In this document: positions 1-8,316 of the stretch, piece by piece
How positions within the stretch are numbered: position 1 is the stretch's first letter
Layout of the letters: each line of letters begins with the position of its first letter
IMG/VR virus record: IMGVR_UViG_3300046804_006004
Coordinates: 1 to 20,555 of that record
Reading direction: 5' to 3' (one strand)
Length of the DNA: 20,555 nucleotides
DNA from: a virus
Notes under the pieces: model-generated
Database searches by the model: none
What the model was told of the DNA's origin: nothing
What the model saw: the letters and a program-made list of their open reading frames with translations, nothing else
Position numbers and translations under genes: made by a program

Positions 1-3000
1 TCCACTGCAAGTGGTGACATTGTTGTTACAGCAGATAATGGCAGTGATTCAACACATTATATTGATCTTGGTATAAACAGTTCAACATTTAATGATGGCG
101 GTATAGATGGAGCAGATGATGGTTATTTGCTTGTTGAAGGTGGGCATCTTCTAGTTTCTACACTTACAAATAATAAAGATATTATATTTGCAACTGGTGG
201 TCACAATGCAGGTAATGTAGTTGCAAGATTTAAATCAAAAGAATTAAATGTAACTGGTAATATAATACCAGCAGCAAATGTTACTTACAGTCTTGGTAAT
301 GTAAATTATCAATGGAAAGATTTATATGTAAGCAACAATACAATTTATATTAATAATATTCCTCTTTCTATTGCTGCAAACAGTGCACTGTTAGTTAACA
401 ATAATCCTGTTGCTACAACTGTAAATGGCACACTTACAAATAATGGCGATATCTATGCAACAGGTAATGTTACTGCAAACGACACACTTCGTGCACAATA
501 TGGTGATATTGGTAATGTTCAACTTTATGGTGGAACAGTATCGCTTAAGCCAGATGCACCTTGGGACAATCTTACATTAGCAAGTCAAGTAGAGGGTTAT
601 GCATTATTAGAATTACCCAGAAATGTATTTGCTAATGTTAATAATGTAACATTACATAATGATGCTGGTAATATCCAACTTACTACTGGTGATCTTTCAA
701 CAGGTGCTTCACTTTATAATTGGTATTTCAAAAATAATGGTGTTTTAACTTTACCATCATACGCTAACAGTTATAGTGTTATTTCAGGTAATTCTTTTGC
801 ATTACAAGGTGATAATGCAGGTGGTTTTGTTTATTCATATGCATTTCTGCAAAATAATATAGATGCACCTACTCAACCAACAGGTTTGTATAATACTGTT
901 GGAAACGTAGAAATTGGTGCTGGTGGTGTAAATTACTGGTTATTTAAAAATGATGGAATAATAACAACACCAAATGGTGGTTTAATTGGTAATGTTGACA
1001 GCAATGATCCTAATAGTTTTGGATTAAAAGCTGGTGGCAGTGTAAATTATGTTGAATTAAATTATGGTAATGATCAACGCATTTATGTTGATTCAGCAAG
1101 TGTAAACATTGGAACAAACAACAATGTATCACAATATTTGTGGACATTTAGTGACAATGGTTCTACTACATTCCCAGATCATAAACCAGTAAGTATTACT
1201 GGTAACTTGACTGTAGGTAATTTGTTTGTAACAGGTAATTCAACTGTTATTAATACTAATAGTTACACAGTAAGTGACAATATTATTCAACTTGCTGATC
1301 AAAATCCTGCTGATATTTTAGATTTAGGTTTTGCTGCACATCGCACAGTTGGTGGCACATTACAACACACTGGTCTTGTTCGTGATGCAAGTGCAAATAC
1401 TTGGAGATTGTTTAGTAATATCACTTCACAACCTGGTGCTACAATAGATTTTACAAATGCTGTATATGATGCCCTACAAATTGGTAATGTAACATCTACA
1501 GGAAATGTTGCAGCAGAATACTTCCTTGGATATTTTCAGGGATTAATTGGTAGCATAACCAATCTTGACAGTACAAATTTTACTACACAAAATATATATG
1601 CAATAGATCCTGACACTGGAGTTAATATTAGTGCTGGTGGTAACAATAATCTTCTTGTGAAACCCAACGAAGTAAAGATACAAAATGTTCCACTTATTGC
1701 AAATACTGTAACAGCAAATCTTGGTAATGTTATTACTACAAGCGGTGTATTCTGGAGTAATGGTGTAGCTTACAGTAGCGGTGGTAGTTCATACAGTAAT
1801 ACTAATGTAGTTTCTATGTTGGGTGCTAATACTTCTGTTGTTATTGGTAATACAAATACATATCCACTACAAGCCAATACAACACAAATGGTTGTTGGAA
1901 ATGCAACAATTCTTGCAACTGGTGGTTCAACGAACTCAACCACTACATATTTGCTTAATAACATTTACTATGATGCAAGTGGGGCTACAAGATATCGTAA
2001 TACAGGAACTGGTGCGGTATCGATTGCTATGGGCGGTGCAAGTGGTATTACTATAACTGGCACAACCAGTGGAGTTACTGGCAATGCCGCAACTGGAACT
2101 GGTATATGGGTTACAATAAATGGCACAACTCTTTCCACAGTTAATGGTATAGCTATAAGTTCATCTGGTTCATTAACAACAACATCAGGTTCATTGATAA
2201 GTGGTAGTGCAACAGGCTCATTGTTTAATACAACAGCAACTACTATCAACTTTGGTGGTGCAGCAACTACAATTACGATGGGTGCAAACACTGCAAATGT
2301 TTATGTTGGTAGTAATGTTGGTAATGTGTATGTTGGTAATTTAATTACAACAAGCGGTGTATTCTGGAGTAATGGTGTCAGTGCATTAACAAGTTCTTAT
2401 GGTAATACACAAGTTGCAAGTTATCTTACAGGTAACGTTACAATTGGTAACATTGCGATGGGTGTAATGCGTATAAATGGTAGTGACCAAACTCTTACTA
2501 CACTAAATGGTTCTGCAATTATAGTTGGAACCAGACTTAATATAACTGGTAGTGCGGCTGGTGTTGGATTAAATGTTACAAGTGGTAATATCAGTGCTGG
2601 TAGTGCAACTGCAACACTTGGTAATGTTATTACTACTAACGGTGTATTCTGGGCTAATGGTGTAAGTGCATTAGGTAGTAGCAGTTATGGAAATACACAA
2701 GTCGCTGCATATGTTCTTGGTAACTTAACATATGGTAACATAAGTGTAACTGGTATTGCTGCAAGTGGTAACGTAAGTGCTGCATATGTTTTAGGTAATG
2801 GTGCTGGTTTAACAGGTGTTACAACCAATAGTGTTGGTAACATTTATGGCACAAGTAGTAATGTAACAATCGTTGCTGGTTCTTATCAAAGCACATTTAA
2901 CAATGTTGGTAATGTAATTGTTCCAACTATTTGGTCAACAGGTAACTTAACAACAACTACTGGTATCTATTGGAGCAATGGTGTTGCTTGGAGTAGCAGT

Positions 3001-4455
3001 GGTGGTTCATATAGTAACACAGAAGCAGCCGCATATCTTACCATTTATAATGGTAACTTGACCGCAGCTAATCTGTTTGTTGGTGGTAGCGGTTATACAT
3101 ATCTACCAAATACTATTGCACAATTTACTTCAAATAGTAACAGTTATACACAAATTAATACACAAAATATTAATAGTGGATCTGCTGCTACTGCTGATTA
3201 TATTGCAACAGCAAATAATGGTAGTGATACAAAATATTATATTGATCTTGGTATCACTAATAGCAACTATGCAAATGGTTCACCTAACAATAGTTTAGGA
3301 ACAAGTGTTTATCCAAATGATGCTTATTTGTATGTTCAAGGTAATACAGGTACCACTGCTGGTGGTAACCTTGTAATTGGAACAACAACCGCAGCAAAGA
3401 GCATTGTGTTTATTGCTGGAGGTAGTAATGCCGCAAATATTGTAACAACTATAAGCAATACTGGTTTAGTAGTTACTGGTGCTATCACAACAAGCAGTGG
3501 CGGTCAACATATTGGTTATATTACAGGTGCGTTGGGTGCAAATACACCAAATAGTGTTGTTGCAACAACCGTTACTACAAGCAGTGGTGGACAACATATT
3601 GGTTATCATACTGGTGCTATTGGTGCCAACACTGCAAACACGGGTGCATTTACTACTATTAGTGCAACTGGTAATGTAACAGCTACAACTGCAAACGTTT
3701 ATGCCGCAAATATAATCGGTAATACTGCTGTTATTGGTGCTGCTTTCAAATATTCAAACGGTGCTGCATATGATGGAACATATACTAATACTAATGTTGC
3801 AGCATATCTTCCAACTTACACAGGTAATGTTGGTGCAGGTAACCTGATTGGAACAAGTAGTAATGTAACAATAACAAGTGGTGCAAACGTTTGGACATTT
3901 GATAATACTGGTAACTTATCACTTCCAAACTTAAGTGCAACTTATATTCTTGGTGCTAACACTAATGGTAACATTAATATTAATACTGTTGGCACAGGTG
4001 CAGTTAATGTAACTGGTAACTTAACTATAAGTGGTGTTAACGCTGGATATGCACCAAATCGTCCTGCGTTCCGTGTATATGGTTCAAACAGTTATCAATG
4101 GCAAGGTGGTAATACTATCGTTGCTGGTAGCGTTGATTATAACCAAGGAAGTTATTATAATGCAATTACTGGTATCTTTACTGCGCCTATCGCTGGTTTG
4201 TATCATGCATATGCTACACTTCGTGTTGGAAGTAATAATGGTATGAACCAAGCAAGTATACAAAAGAATAGTAATAATACTGGTGCAAATGTTATAAGTT
4301 TCTGGGAAACTGATACTAATACTGGCACAGCAACACACTTTAGTATGACAGGTTATGCTAAACTTGTAGCAGGTGATACAGTTAGATTGCAAGCAATAAC
4401 TGGAAATATTAACCTTGATGCAAATGATAGTTGGGGCGTTACATACATAGGATAA
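1..4455 (+). CDS. Giant repeat-built tail-fibre protein with C-terminal C1q-like head (5' end missing)
   Basis: The reading frame is open from base 1, so the gene begins outside the window; 1484 residues are visible. It is rich in Gly, Asn, Thr, Ser and Val and built from short beta-type repeats, as in trimeric fibre shafts of marine myoviruses. The module at the left edge (ADNGSD..HYIDLGINSS) recurs near bases 3190-3480 (ANNGSD..YYIDLGITNS). A motif of the type TTSGVFWSNGV followed by YxNTxVAxYL recurs about five times between bases 1730 and 3830. A module with HTGLVRDASANTWRLFSNI (around bases 1240-1500) is shared with the last gene of the window. The final 130 residues or so (from base 4060) read as a C1q/TNF-like jelly roll: RPAFRV, then ITGIFTAPIAGLYHAYATL, then a C-terminal WGVTYIG strand. 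C1q-like heads are trimeric binding domains, so I infer a host-surface contact. The receptor is unknown. Fibre identity is firm; the C1q call is good. Confidence 0.85.
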   Translation, partial: STASGDIVVTADNGSDSTHYIDLGINSSTFNDGGIDGADDGYLLVEGGHLLVSTLTNNKDIIFATGGHNAGNVVARFKSKELNVTGNIIPAANVTYSLGNVNYQWKDLYVSNNTIYINNIPLSIAANSALLVNNNPVATTVNGTLTNNGDIYATGNVTANDTLRAQYGDIGNVQLYGGTVSLKPDAPWDNLTLASQVEGYALLELPRNVFANVNNVTLHNDAGNIQLTTGDLSTGASLYNWYFKNNGVLTLPSYANSYSVISGNSFALQGDNAGGFVYSYAFLQNNIDAPTQPTGLYNTVGNVEIGAGGVNYWLFKNDGIITTPNGGLIGNVDSNDPNSFGLKAGGSVNYVELNYGNDQRIYVDSASVNIGTNNNVSQYLWTFSDNGSTTFPDHKPVSITGNLTVGNLFVTGNSTVINTNSYTVSDNIIQLADQNPADILDLGFAAHRTVGGTLQHTGLVRDASANTWRLFSNITSQPGATIDFTNAVYDALQIGNVTSTGNVAAEYFLGYFQGLIGSITNLDSTNFTTQNIYAIDPDTGVNISAGGNNNLLVKPNEVKIQNVPLIANTVTANLGNVITTSGVFWSNGVAYSSGGSSYSNTNVVSMLGANTSVVIGNTNTYPLQANTTQMVVGNATILATGGSTNSTTTYLLNNIYYDASGATRYRNTGTGAVSIAMGGASGITITGTTSGVTGNAATGTGIWVTINGTTLSTVNGIAISSSGSLTTTSGSLISGSATGSLFNTTATTINFGGAATTITMGANTANVYVGSNVGNVYVGNLITTSGVFWSNGVSALTSSYGNTQVASYLTGNVTIGNIAMGVMRINGSDQTLTTLNGSAIIVGTRLNITGSAAGVGLNVTSGNISAGSATATLGNVITTNGVFWANGVSALGSSSYGNTQVAAYVLGNLTYGNISVTGIAASGNVSAAYVLGNGAGLTGVTTNSVGNIYGTSSNVTIVAGSYQSTFNNVGNVIVPTIWSTGNLTTTTGIYWSNGVAWSSSGGSYSNTEAAAYLTIYNGNLTAANLFVGGSGYTYLPNTIAQFTSNSNSYTQINTQNINSGSAATADYIATANNGSDTKYYIDLGITNSNYANGSPNNSLGTSVYPNDAYLYVQGNTGTTAGGNLVIGTTTAAKSIVFIAGGSNAANIVTTISNTGLVVTGAITTSSGGQHIGYITGALGANTPNSVVATTVTTSSGGQHIGYHTGAIGANTANTGAFTTISATGNVTATTANVYAANIIGNTAVIGAAFKYSNGAAYDGTYTNTNVAAYLPTYTGNVGAGNLIGTSSNVTITSGANVWTFDNTGNLSLPNLSATYILGANTNGNININTVGTGAVNVTGNLTISGVNAGYAPNRPAFRVYGSNSYQWQGGNTIVAGSVDYNQGSYYNAITGIFTAPIAGLYHAYATLRVGSNNGMNQASIQKNSNNTGANVISFWETDTNTGTATHFSMTGYAKLVAGDTVRLQAITGNINLDANDSWGVTYIG
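1732..2663 (+). repeat. Three 35-base direct repeats inside the giant fibre gene
   Basis: Near-identical 35-base copies lie at 1732-1766, 2344-2378 and 2629-2663. They encode TTSGVFWSNGV, TTSGVFWSNGV and TTNGVFWANGV. The first two differ at one base and the third at a few. They mark the boundary of a repeating shaft module, each followed by a YSNT/YGNT segment. Such repeats could let the fibre lengthen or shorten by homologous recombination. Confidence 0.85.
3487..3606 (+). repeat. Pair of 33-base direct repeats, 87 bases apart
   Basis: Copies at 3487-3519 and 3574-3606 both encode TTSSGGQHIGY and differ at only a few, mostly third, codon positions. The 87-base period is 29 codons, so gain or loss of a unit would keep the frame. 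This looks like a recent internal duplication in the fibre shaft. Confidence 0.8.
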
Positions 4456-4459
4456 TCAC

Positions 4460-4990
4460 ATGACAATAAGACTTATACATTCAAATAACGTAACAAATAA
4501 TCGTGCAGATATTGCAAATCAATACAACGACATTTACTTCGATGATGTTGCAAATAGTATTTTATTACCTGACCCAACTGGACTATTAGAAACAAAAATT
4601 GGTGCTTCAAGTAACAGCAGTGGTATTAAAGGATTTGCCAGTGGTTATGTAGATGCTGGTCAATTTGTTACATTGGACAATATTAAAGCAACAGTGACAA
4701 CTACTGGTAATCGTGGATTAAGTGTTGCTACTGTAAGTGGAACATTTGTTGCGTCAGTTTCTGCTAATTATAGTTTAACTACTGGATCTAACGGACATTC
4801 AAACGCATATCCAGGTTCAACTTATTCAACTACACCAAGTGGATCATTTTTTAATTATCACTTCCCTAATGCTGGTGATGGTTCAACATATCTTCTTAAT
4901 GATTATAACAATCAAAAGTTTTACAGAATTATTCTTATGATTGGTCCAAGTTATCTTAAAAACTTTATTAGTATTGAGAGATTATATTGA
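4460..4990 (+). CDS. Small tail-fibre-tip-like structural protein, function unknown
   Basis: A 176-residue protein starting at ATG 4460, four bases after the stop of the giant fibre gene, so probably translated from the same message. It has a short N-terminal part (DIYFDDVANSILLPDP), then KGFASGYVDAGQFVTLDNIKA and GNRGLSVATVSGTF. A more aromatic C-terminal half ends in YRIILMIGPSYLKNFISIERLY-type sequence. From memory, endings of the ISIERL type occur in short fibre-associated proteins of marine T4-like phages, which suggests a complete C-terminus. There is no signal peptide or membrane segment. Its place between a C1q-headed fibre and a lectin-like protein suggests it is exposed on the tail, but no catalytic motif is visible. 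Confidence 0.7.
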   Translation: MTIRLIHSNNVTNNRADIANQYNDIYFDDVANSILLPDPTGLLETKIGASSNSSGIKGFASGYVDAGQFVTLDNIKATVTTTGNRGLSVATVSGTFVASVSANYSLTTGSNGHSNAYPGSTYSTTPSGSFFNYHFPNAGDGSTYLLNDYNNQKFYRIILMIGPSYLKNFISIERLY

Positions 4991-5721
4991 TCATACAAAA
5001 TATTACACTTACTAATGTTGGTTATGTTGTCGATGTTCAACCTATAATAACAAGTGGGTTAGTTACAAATTATGATGCACATTTATCAACTATTGCAGGT
5101 GGAACATTCAGTGATTTAAGTGGTAATGGTTATGATGCAACACTTTATAATACTCCAACAACCACAACTTACAACAATTATACAGTCTTGCAATTAGCCA
5201 GTGCAAGCTCGCAATACTTTGGATACACTGGTGGTTATGGCACCGCATTACATACTGGATATACATATGATGTTTGGGCATACCCAACAAGTGCAGGTGT
5301 TGCTGGCACATTAGTTGGTGAATGGGAAGGCAGTAATTTTAATACTGCTTGGACTGACGCACATTTAGGGTTTAGCACTTCAAATATCAATGGTGGATAT
5401 TTTAACGCAGGATATGTTTTAGGTCCAAGTTGGAGTGCAAATACTTGGTATCACATTACATTTACATATGACAATGCTACACCATTAGGAACACTTTATG
5501 TAAATGGTGTAAGTTATGGAACTATGTTGGGATTAAAAAGTTATCCAGCCGCAGTTTATCTTTCATTAGGCAAAGATGATAATAGTAATGGTATCTATGT
5601 TGGTGGTGTAAAAAATTATTTTAATGGTTATGTTGGTGCTTGGAAGGTATATAATCGTGCGCTAACAAGTAGTGAAGTTACACAAAACTTTAACGCTTTA
5701 CGTTGGAGATATAATGTATGA
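4987..5721 (+). CDS. LamG/concanavalin A-like lectin domain protein, probable phage adhesin
   Basis: A 244-residue protein best started at TTG 4987, which overlaps the TGA of the previous gene (TTGA). A GAGAG ribosome site at 4976-4980 supports this rare start. After about 25 residues the whole protein reads as a LamG (laminin G type 3) jelly roll: GLVTNYDAHLS, FSDLSGNGYDATLYN, WSANTWYHITFTYDN, GTLYVNGVSYGT, then NGYVGAWKVYNRALTSSEV and a terminal FNALRWRY. The WYHITFTYDN...LYVNG strand pair and the YNRALTSSEV ending are strong family signatures. LamG domains bind glycans or proteins, so I infer binding of host surface polysaccharide. The next gene overlaps by ATGA at 5718-5721, consistent with translational coupling. 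Confidence 0.88.
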   Translation: MIIQNITLTNVGYVVDVQPIITSGLVTNYDAHLSTIAGGTFSDLSGNGYDATLYNTPTTTTYNNYTVLQLASASSQYFGYTGGYGTALHTGYTYDVWAYPTSAGVAGTLVGEWEGSNFNTAWTDAHLGFSTSNINGGYFNAGYVLGPSWSANTWYHITFTYDNATPLGTLYVNGVSYGTMLGLKSYPAAVYLSLGKDDNSNGIYVGGVKNYFNGYVGAWKVYNRALTSSEVTQNFNALRWRYNV

Positions 5722-6833
5722 CTTTCAATATAAGTGGTGTTAACATAAATGGTGTTAATATCTATGACACTTTTGGATTATACAACTTTACTACATTTAC
5801 GTTCCAAGCAGGTAATGTAAGTGGTCATATCGGTGCAAATGGCACACAATTATTTTCTAATAGCTATAGTAATGTTGGTAATACTTGGTTAACGACTACA
5901 AGTTTTTATAATACCTATGGCAATGGTTATCAATTCTGGACAGTTCCTGTTAGTGGAAATTATACAATTAAAGCAGCGGGCGCACGTGCTGGTATACCAT
6001 ATTTTACACCAGGCAATGTTGCTAATGGTAATCTTACTCCAGGTTGGGGTGCTATTGTTCAAGGAACATTTAGTTTAACACAAGGTCAAATACTTACACT
6101 TGTTGTAGGACAAATGAGCGCAAATGCACTTGCTGGTGCAACTTATAGTTCTACTGGCGGTGGTGGTGCAAGTTGGGTTGTTACTGCAACTGGATCACCG
6201 CTTCTTGTAGCAGGTGGCGGTGGTGGTGGCGGTAACTGGAGTGGTGGCGGCGCAACGCAAAGTGTTAAAGGTGGTAATGGTGTCACTACAACAAGTGGGG
6301 GTGCAAGTTTCCGTGGTGCACCTGGTGGAACAAATGGCATAGGTGGTAATAGTCACGTTCATGCAAATGGAACAGTTAGTCTTAATGGTTATGATGCTGG
6401 TGCTGGCGGTGGTTTATATGCAAATGGTGTAAGCGGATATGGTGCTAATGTTAGAACCAATCTTGCTAATGGTAATAGTGGTGGCGCAGGTGTATCATTT
6501 GCACGTGGTTTAGCAGGTGGTTATTATGCTGGTTATCCAGGTGCAACTTATAATCCTGGCACAAGCAGCGGTGGATTTGGTGGTGGTGGCGGTGCTTCTC
6601 CTATTACTGGCGGCGGTGGTGGTGGATATAGTGGTGGTGCTGGAACATATGCATCTACAACTACAAGCACAGATGCAGGTGGTGGCGGCGGTAGTTATAT
6701 AGATGCTAATGCTACAAATGTTGCAACCAGTGATGGTAATTATGAAACAATTAATACATTTAATGGTAGCAGTATCACAAACATTGGTTATCTAAATTAT
6801 GGTCATGGTTATATAACCATAACAAGGGTATAA
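5718..6833 (+). CDS. Glycine-rich tail adhesin (ALK/LTK-type glycine-rich domain)
   Basis: A 371-residue protein whose ATG overlaps the stop of the lectin gene. It opens with MTFNISGVNINGVNIYDT, a tag almost repeated at the start of the next gene. From about residue 75 a beta-sandwich entry (YQFWTVPVSGNYTIKAAGAR) leads into STGGGGASWVV, LLVAGGGGGGGNW and further runs of Gly up to GGFGGGGGAS, ending in a beta strand, GHGYITITRV. This order matches the glycine-rich domain family first named from ALK/LTK receptors. In phages, glycine-rich segments can pack as polyglycine-II helices that form receptor-binding tips, as in the gp38 adhesin of some T-even phages. The receptor-binding role is inferred. 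No enzyme motif is seen. Confidence 0.85.
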   Translation: MTFNISGVNINGVNIYDTFGLYNFTTFTFQAGNVSGHIGANGTQLFSNSYSNVGNTWLTTTSFYNTYGNGYQFWTVPVSGNYTIKAAGARAGIPYFTPGNVANGNLTPGWGAIVQGTFSLTQGQILTLVVGQMSANALAGATYSSTGGGGASWVVTATGSPLLVAGGGGGGGNWSGGGATQSVKGGNGVTTTSGGASFRGAPGGTNGIGGNSHVHANGTVSLNGYDAGAGGGLYANGVSGYGANVRTNLANGNSGGAGVSFARGLAGGYYAGYPGATYNPGTSSGGFGGGGGASPITGGGGGGYSGGAGTYASTTTSTDAGGGGGSYIDANATNVATSDGNYETINTFNGSSITNIGYLNYGHGYITITRV

Positions 6834-6835
6834 AA

Positions 6836-7492
6836 ATGGCATTTAATATTAAGGGTGTAAACATTATAAATGCTGCAATTCGTGATACAACGGATGCAAT
6901 TCGTTCTGCTTTAACAACAAGTTTAAGCACATATGATGCTGCAACTGTAGGAAACTTTATTGCTATTACGAGCACTGAATATTCTACGTTGTTTTCATCA
7001 CTATCTGGTGTAAGTAAGCAAGGTATGACAGATGTTCAAATGGCTGAAGCTGGCACATCTTGGACAGCTTACTGTGCAAGTGTTATGCCAACCACTTATA
7101 GTAGTGTAAGTGCTGGTAGTTATATTGTTGCGTGTACAGCAAGTTCAGCAACATCAACTATAAGACCTCTTTTTAATACTGTTCATCCTGGTTCTAATGT
7201 AAGCACATCCTTTACTTCAATCTCTAATGCTGTTTCTATAAGTGCATCAGCAGGACAATATTATCTTGTTAGAAAACGTCCACCTGCGGTAGATAGCAAT
7301 GGATTTGTTGGACATGTTGGTGGCACAACTGGATTTCTTTATAGTGGAACAACCAGTTTTACTGGTGTTGGCGTTAATAACGGTTATTATTCTTGTGTTA
7401 CGAGTGCTCTACCACCGTTTACTCCTTGGAACGCACGTAGTGGCACACTTCCAAAAGTGCAATGGTTAATTTCAACCACACAACAGTGGTAA
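6836..7492 (+). CDS. Virion-associated protein of unknown function sharing the adhesin N-terminal tag
   Basis: A 218-residue protein starting at ATG 6836, two bases after the previous stop, with an AAGGG ribosome site at 6824-6828. Its N-terminus, MAFNIKGVNIINAAIRDT, closely follows that of the glycine-rich adhesin just upstream, so the two probably dock on the same structure. The rest is Ser/Thr/Ala-rich without long Gly runs. The C-terminal third is aromatic and Trp-containing (GYYSCV, FTPWNAR, VQWLISTTQQW). I do not recognise the remainder. It is the last gene before a 5' leader region, so it likely closes the first transcription unit. It may be another tail tip protein or a chaperone for its neighbour. 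Confidence 0.7.
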   Translation: MAFNIKGVNIINAAIRDTTDAIRSALTTSLSTYDAATVGNFIAITSTEYSTLFSSLSGVSKQGMTDVQMAEAGTSWTAYCASVMPTTYSSVSAGSYIVACTASSATSTIRPLFNTVHPGSNVSTSFTSISNAVSISASAGQYYLVRKRPPAVDSNGFVGHVGGTTGFLYSGTTSFTGVGVNNGYYSCVTSALPPFTPWNARSGTLPKVQWLISTTQQW

Positions 7493-7505
7493 TAACCTTA
7501 ACAAC

Positions 7506-7513
7506 AATAAATA
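7506..7513 (+). promoter_or_regulatory. T4-type late promoter (AATAAATA)
   Basis: The octamer AATAAATA, followed by TTTG, differs from the T4 late consensus TATAAATA at one position. It lies in an 87-base intergenic gap, 66 bases before the next start codon. The leader is longer than for the other late promoters here. Confidence 0.65.
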
Positions 7514-7531
7514 TTTGTGTCGTTTAAGACT

Positions 7532-7549
7532 ACGGTTTTTGCCAACCGT
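7532..7549 (+). promoter_or_regulatory. Leader hairpin before a strong ribosome site
   Basis: ACGGTT (7532-7537) and AACCGT (7544-7549) form a 6-bp stem with a 6-base loop. It lies between the late promoter and the AAGGAG ribosome site at 7568-7573. No T-run follows, so it is not a terminator. It could stabilise the 5' end of the mRNA. Confidence 0.45.
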
Positions 7550-7579
7550 TGACCTGGAACGTCATATAAGGAGAATAAA

Positions 7580-8224
7580 ATGGCAAAGTTTAAGATACAA
7601 AAAGCAGCAACAGTAAACCAATATTTTGATGCAGGTAACGTCATCGGTGGTACTGGTGGTCTAACAACAATTGCAGGAACACAAATCCGTCCAAACGTAT
7701 TTGTGACGGGTAGTGCAGGTTATGGTAGCATTCTTGCACAAAAAGGTCGTGGTAAGTTTTTAGTTCAAGATGGTAGTGGTAACAAAGGTCAATGCACACT
7801 TGCTAATGTTCCTAATGCAAATCTTGCATCAGCACAAATGACTATTACAGTAAATACATCAAGTTTTGCTGCAAACGTGGGCAATCTTGGTGTAAGTAGT
7901 GCAACTACATTTGCAAGTGTTATTTGGTCAAATGCTAACGTTGCTGGTGTAACAAGTCCAACTATTGGTAGTGTTTTAACTGGTGTTGGTAGTATTACAG
8001 GTAACGTAACTATTAGAAGTATTGCTTCTTATGGAACAAATGGTAGTAATGCTAACGTTACAATTAATTCACAAACTGTAGCAAATGCTACTACTGCAAC
8101 TGTGAGCACATCAACTTTTGCAAAAAGATTGACTAACAAGTTTGTTCAAGATTTTAGTGATACTGAATATAAATGGACATTTGGTCCACCAACTTCAACA
8201 ACTGTTCAAATTCCTGGTGCTTAA
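7580..8224 (+). CDS. Virion structural-type protein, strongly expressed single-gene unit
   Basis: A 214-residue protein starting at ATG 7580 behind AAGGAG (7568-7573), the best ribosome site in the window. It has its own late promoter upstream and its own terminator downstream, so it looks like an abundant product. Visible blocks are TQIRPNVFVTGSAGYGSILA, QKGRGKFLVQDGSGNKGQC, a Thr/Ala/Val-rich middle of low complexity, and a C-terminal AKRLTNKFVQDFSDTEYKW followed by TTVQIPGA. From memory, the order KFLV-D...GxC...RLTNKFVxDF...Y.W occurs in structural proteins of marine T4-like phages. It has no transmembrane segment. The exact place in the particle is unknown; a decoration, tail or baseplate role is possible. 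Confidence 0.72.
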   Translation: MAKFKIQKAATVNQYFDAGNVIGGTGGLTTIAGTQIRPNVFVTGSAGYGSILAQKGRGKFLVQDGSGNKGQCTLANVPNANLASAQMTITVNTSSFAANVGNLGVSSATTFASVIWSNANVAGVTSPTIGSVLTGVGSITGNVTIRSIASYGTNGSNANVTINSQTVANATTATVSTSTFAKRLTNKFVQDFSDTEYKWTFGPPTSTTVQIPGA

Positions 8225-8245
8225 TATCAGCAACATGGGAGGATT

Positions 8246-8274
8246 AATAGCAGCCTTCGGGCTGCTATTTTTTT
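8246..8274 (+). terminator. Rho-independent terminator with UUCG loop
   Basis: A perfect 10-bp stem pairs 8246-8255 with 8260-8269. The TTCG tetraloop is at 8256-8259 and a run of seven T's spans 8268-8274. It lies 22 bases after the stop of the structural gene and just before the next late promoter. Confidence 0.95.
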
Positions 8275-8289
8275 ATAAAATAGCCTTCG

Positions 8290-8297
8290 CATAAATA
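8290..8297 (+). promoter_or_regulatory. T4-type late promoter (CATAAATA)
   Basis: CATAAATA followed by TTT, one mismatch from TATAAATA. It ends 19 bases before the ATG at 8317 and begins 15 bases after the terminator's T-run. It probably drives the four genes up to 10542. A bulged inverted repeat (8277-8285 with 8305-8311) surrounds it. Confidence 0.75.
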
Positions 8298-8316
8298 TTT
8301 GGTAGGATTTTCTTGA

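Noticed and set aside
1732-3606. CRISPR-like or tandem DNA repeat array
   Set aside because: The repeats are in frame, encode conserved shaft motifs, vary mainly at third codon positions and have irregular spacing, so they are protein repeats.
6143-6340. Minus-strand open frame rich in proline opposite the glycine-rich adhesin
   Set aside because: Gly codons GGT/GGC read backwards as Pro codons; it is a composition shadow with no ribosome site and lies wholly inside a well supported gene. The same holds for the other minus-strand frames here.
6836-7492. Variable target of a diversity-generating retroelement
   Set aside because: The C-terminal part is Trp/Tyr-rich as such targets can be, but no template repeat, reverse transcriptase or accessory gene is visible in the window.
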